From assembly GCA_029240475.1 (NCBI GenBank), contig JAREAF010000118.1, forward strand, positions 1 through 7,806: DNA of 7,806 nt. Reading direction: 5' to 3'. How positions within the stretch are numbered: position 1 is the first letter of the stretch; the number at the start of each line of letters is the position of its first letter. Positions 6,266-7,806 of this stretch are shown here, in pieces. Both the position numbers and the translations under genes were made by a program. The notes under the pieces were generated by a model. That model worked only from the letters and a program-made list of their open reading frames with translations. It had not been told where the DNA came from and did no database searches. The DNA is from Rhodospirillales bacterium (GTDB lineage: Bacteria > Pseudomonadota > Alphaproteobacteria > JAREAF01).

Positions 6266-6304
6266 TGTGCGGCTGTGCAGAGCCTGGCAGTGCCGTCAAA
6301 GGGA

Positions 6305-6352
6305 CCTCCCCATCCTGAGGTGCCCGCGTAGCGGGCCTCGAAGGAGAGGAGG
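6305..6352 (-). repeat. Repeat copy D, inverted, complete palindromic unit overlapping the MATE ribosome site
   Basis: This is the best preserved copy, inverted relative to B. Its centre gcccgc-gta-gcgggc (6322-6336) is a perfect hairpin. Outward it extends through gag/ctc (6317-6319 with 6337-6339), tcct/agga (6313-6316 with 6342-6345) and cctcc/ggagg (6305-6309 with 6348-6352), with small bulges. Its right end supplies the Shine-Dalgarno of the next gene. Confidence 0.75.
6347..6352 (+). promoter_or_regulatory. Shine-Dalgarno AGGAGG of the MATE gene, inside repeat copy D
   Basis: A perfect AGGAGG lies nine bases before the GTG at 6362, which supports that start codon. The same bases form the outer right arm of repeat copy D, where ggagg can pair with cctcc at 6305-6309. 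Confidence 0.7.
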
Positions 6353-6361
6353 TCTTTCAGC

Positions 6362-7687
6362 GTGAGCACATCCTTTCCTGCAACGGTCGGCCCCCACCGC
6401 CGCATCTGGCGGCTGGCGGGGCCGATCATCTTCTCCAACGTCACGGTGCCGCTGCTGGGCGCGGTCGACACGGCCGTGGTCGGCCACCTGCCCGACCCCG
6501 CGCTGATCGGCGGGGTCGCGGTCGGCGCAACGATCTTCACCTTCACCTATTGGGCCTTCGGCTTCCTGCGCATGGGGACGACCGGCTTCGTCTCGCAGGC
6601 CTTCGGCGCGCGCGACGAGATGGAGCTGAAGGCGGTGGCGCTGCGCGCGCTCCTGCTCGCGCTCGGGATCGGCGCGGCGATCGTCGCGCTGCAAGCGCCG
6701 ATCCTCATGCTCAGCCTGAGGCTGTTCGAGGCGAGCACGGCGGTCGAGTCCTACGCCGGCACCTACTTCGTCGTGCGCATCTGGGGCGCGCCGGCGGCGC
6801 TGGTGAACTATGCCGTGCTCGGCTGGCTCCTGGGAGTGCAGAATGCGCGCCTCGCCTTCCTCACCCAGCTTTTCATGAACGGCCTCAACATGGCGCTCGC
6901 CCTGTTGTTCGTGATGGGCTTCGGCTGGGGAATCCGGGGCGTCGCGACGGCGACGCTGACGGCGGAGATCGCCGGCGCGGCGCTCGGGCTGTGGCTGCTG
7001 TGGCGGAGCGGAAAGCGCATGACCGGCGGCTGGCCCTGGGCGCGCCTCAACGCGCCGGGGCGCATGGCGGCGCTGCTCAAGGTCAATCTCGACATCCTGA
7101 TCCGCACCGTCTGCCTGATGTTCGCCTTCGCCTATTTCACCGCGCAAAGCGCCGGAATGGGCGATGCGGTGCTGGCCGCCAACGCCATCCTCCAGCACCT
7201 CCAGGCGATCATGGCCTATGGGCTCGACGGGTTTGCCCATGCCGCCGAGACCCTGGTCGGCGCGGCGATTGGCGCGCGGGACCGGGCGGGGCTCCGCGCC
7301 GCGGTACGCACGGCCTCGGTCTGGGGCTTCGCCACGGCGGTGCTGTTCGCGGCGCTCTATGCGCTCGCGGGCACGGTGATCCTCGGCCTCTTCACCGAGC
7401 ATGAGGAGGTGCGCGCGGCCGCGCGCGACTTCCTGCCCTGGGCGATCGCCTCGCCGTTCCTGTCGGTCTGGCCGTTCCTGCTCGACGGGATCTTCATCGG
7501 CGCGACGCGCACGGCCGAGATGCGCAACGGCATGGTGATCGCGCTCGCGCTCTATCTGGGCGCGGCGAGCCTGCTCATCCCGCTGTGGGGGAATGACGGG
7601 CTGTGGGCCGCGTTTTTCCTCTTCATGGCCGCCCGCGCGGCGACGCTGGGCTGGTGGTATCCACGGATCACAGCCGCGGTCAGGTGA
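6362..7687 (+). CDS. MATE-family (DinF-like) multidrug/toxic compound exporter
   Basis: This 441-residue inner-membrane protein has the length and pattern of MATE antiporters: twelve hydrophobic spans in two six-helix halves. Family marks include AGPIIFSNVTVPLLGAVDTA in helix 1, with D36 at the place of the conserved helix-1 acid of DinF-type proteins, LRMGTTGFVSQAFGA (69-83) after helix 2, and LDGFAHAAETLVGAAIGA (288-305) in the second half, where D289 and E296 are conserved. LLDGIFIGATRTAEMRN (373-389) matches the later family motif. Such proteins export cationic drugs or metabolites in exchange for H+ or Na+; the substrate cannot be told from sequence. The start is GTG at 6362, backed by AGGAGG nine bases upstream. 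The gene follows the GGT-family gene on the same strand but is separated by 244 bases of repeats, so co-transcription is uncertain. No promoter stands out in the gap. Confidence 0.92.
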   Translation: MSTSFPATVGPHRRIWRLAGPIIFSNVTVPLLGAVDTAVVGHLPDPALIGGVAVGATIFTFTYWAFGFLRMGTTGFVSQAFGARDEMELKAVALRALLLALGIGAAIVALQAPILMLSLRLFEASTAVESYAGTYFVVRIWGAPAALVNYAVLGWLLGVQNARLAFLTQLFMNGLNMALALLFVMGFGWGIRGVATATLTAEIAGAALGLWLLWRSGKRMTGGWPWARLNAPGRMAALLKVNLDILIRTVCLMFAFAYFTAQSAGMGDAVLAANAILQHLQAIMAYGLDGFAHAAETLVGAAIGARDRAGLRAAVRTASVWGFATAVLFAALYALAGTVILGLFTEHEEVRAAARDFLPWAIASPFLSVWPFLLDGIFIGATRTAEMRNGMVIALALYLGAASLLIPLWGNDGLWAAFFLFMAARAATLGWWYPRITAAVR

Positions 7688-7708
7688 TCGCGGGGATGCA
7701 GCTTTTTC

Positions 7709-7735
7709 TCCCCTCCCCCCGTGAGGGGGAGGGGA
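7709..7735. terminator. 11-bp hairpin between convergent genes, possible bidirectional terminator
   Basis: The arms tcccctccccc (7709-7719) and gggggagggga (7725-7735) pair perfectly around the loop cgtga, 21 bases after the MATE stop and 26 bases from the stop of the leftward gene. Neither strand has a T-run after the stem; the ttttt at 7703-7707 lies on the wrong side for both. Sequences of this kind (ctcccctccc palindromes) are also a common dispersed intergenic repeat in GC-rich alphaproteobacteria. It may act as a Rho-independent-like end or simply as a transcript stabiliser. Confidence 0.5.
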
Positions 7736-7761
7736 TTCCCGCGAACCGCGCGCTGCCGCTC

Positions 7762-7806
7762 CTAATTCGCCGCGACCGGCTCCACCCCGAACTGCTCGCG
7801 CGTGGA
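7762..7806 (-). CDS. C-terminal end of a leftward gene, cut by the window edge
   Basis: The minus strand is open from the window edge to a TAG at 7762-7764 and encodes STREQFGVEPVAAN. The GC-rich codons resemble the neighbouring genes, and the stop lies just before a hairpin, as expected for a gene end converging on the MATE gene. Fourteen residues are too few to assign a family, and a chance open frame of this length is possible. Confidence 0.4.
   Translation of the reverse strand, partial: STREQFGVEPVAAN

Larger units (their letters stand above)
6118..6361. repeat. Intergenic cluster of degenerate palindromic repeats
   Basis: This 244-base gap between the GGT-family and MATE genes holds at least four copies, in both orientations, of one repeat. 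Its ends read tcctctccttcgaggc and its core reads cacctcagga. Similar sequences are scattered between genes in many sphingomonad and related genomes, so this resembles a REP/MITE-like family. Copies B and D are inverted relative to each other with 18 identical bases. No open frame with coding character lies in the gap. A tandem 8-base repeat (ggctgtgc at 6263-6270 and 6271-6278) sits between copies C and D. Confidence 0.8.

Noticed and set aside
6134..6352. CRISPR-like array
   Set aside because: Copies are few, variably spaced, in mixed orientation and individually palindromic, which fits REP-like elements rather than CRISPR repeats and spacers.
6296..7402. 368-codon minus-strand open frame opposite the MATE gene
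   Set aside because: It is charged, Arg/Glu/His-rich sequence without recognisable domains. The plus-strand reading has the full transporter pattern.

Overview
This is a GC-rich, codon-dense window with no RNA gene, CRISPR array or intact transposon visible. Base composition, the protein families and the intergenic repeats (core cacctcaggatgag, ends ctccttcgagg) point to an alphaproteobacterium, most likely a sphingomonad. The genus cannot be named from the sequence alone.

Layout. Positions 1-125 are clearly less GC-rich (about half G+C) and hold what may be the last codons of a rightward gene. Four genes then lie on the minus strand. Read in the direction of transcription (right to left) they are: a secreted, C-terminally anchored protein of unknown function (4159-3236); a DUF1611/DgcN-type protein (3156-2158); an enolase-superfamily racemase/epimerase of the DgcA/L-Ala-D/L-Glu epimerase type (2158-1190), whose start codon overlaps the DgcN stop by one base; and, behind its own strong promoter, a secreted protein of unknown function that looks like two related halves (1073-126). 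Divergent from this group, on the plus strand, are a cytoplasmic gamma-glutamyltransferase-family Ntn-hydrolase homologue (4321-6117) and a MATE/DinF-type transporter (6362-7687). The 244 bases between these two are filled with degenerate palindromic repeats. The window ends with a palindromic hairpin and the last codons of a leftward gene.

How the genes may work together. The DUF1611-enolase pair matches the described D-glutamate route: DgcN acetylates D-Glu, and DgcA racemises N-acetyl-D-Glu to N-acetyl-L-Glu. The enolase member keeps the DxD motif of dipeptide epimerases, so L-Ala-D-Glu (murein peptide) epimerisation is an open alternative. A gamma-glutamyl-hydrolase relative sits on the other side of a 161-base divergent region, which suggests, but does not show, a locus for using glutamyl or D-amino-acid compounds. 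The GGT homologue has lost the residues that hold the alpha-amino and alpha-carboxylate groups in E. coli GGT, so its substrate is probably something else.

Most unusual points: the GGT homologue with a rebuilt substrate pocket; a repeat element that supplies the Shine-Dalgarno of the transporter and could also fold over it; a 10-bp all-GC hairpin in the leader of dgcN; and two unrecognised envelope proteins flanking the dgcNA pair. I found no convincing evidence for a wholly new system.
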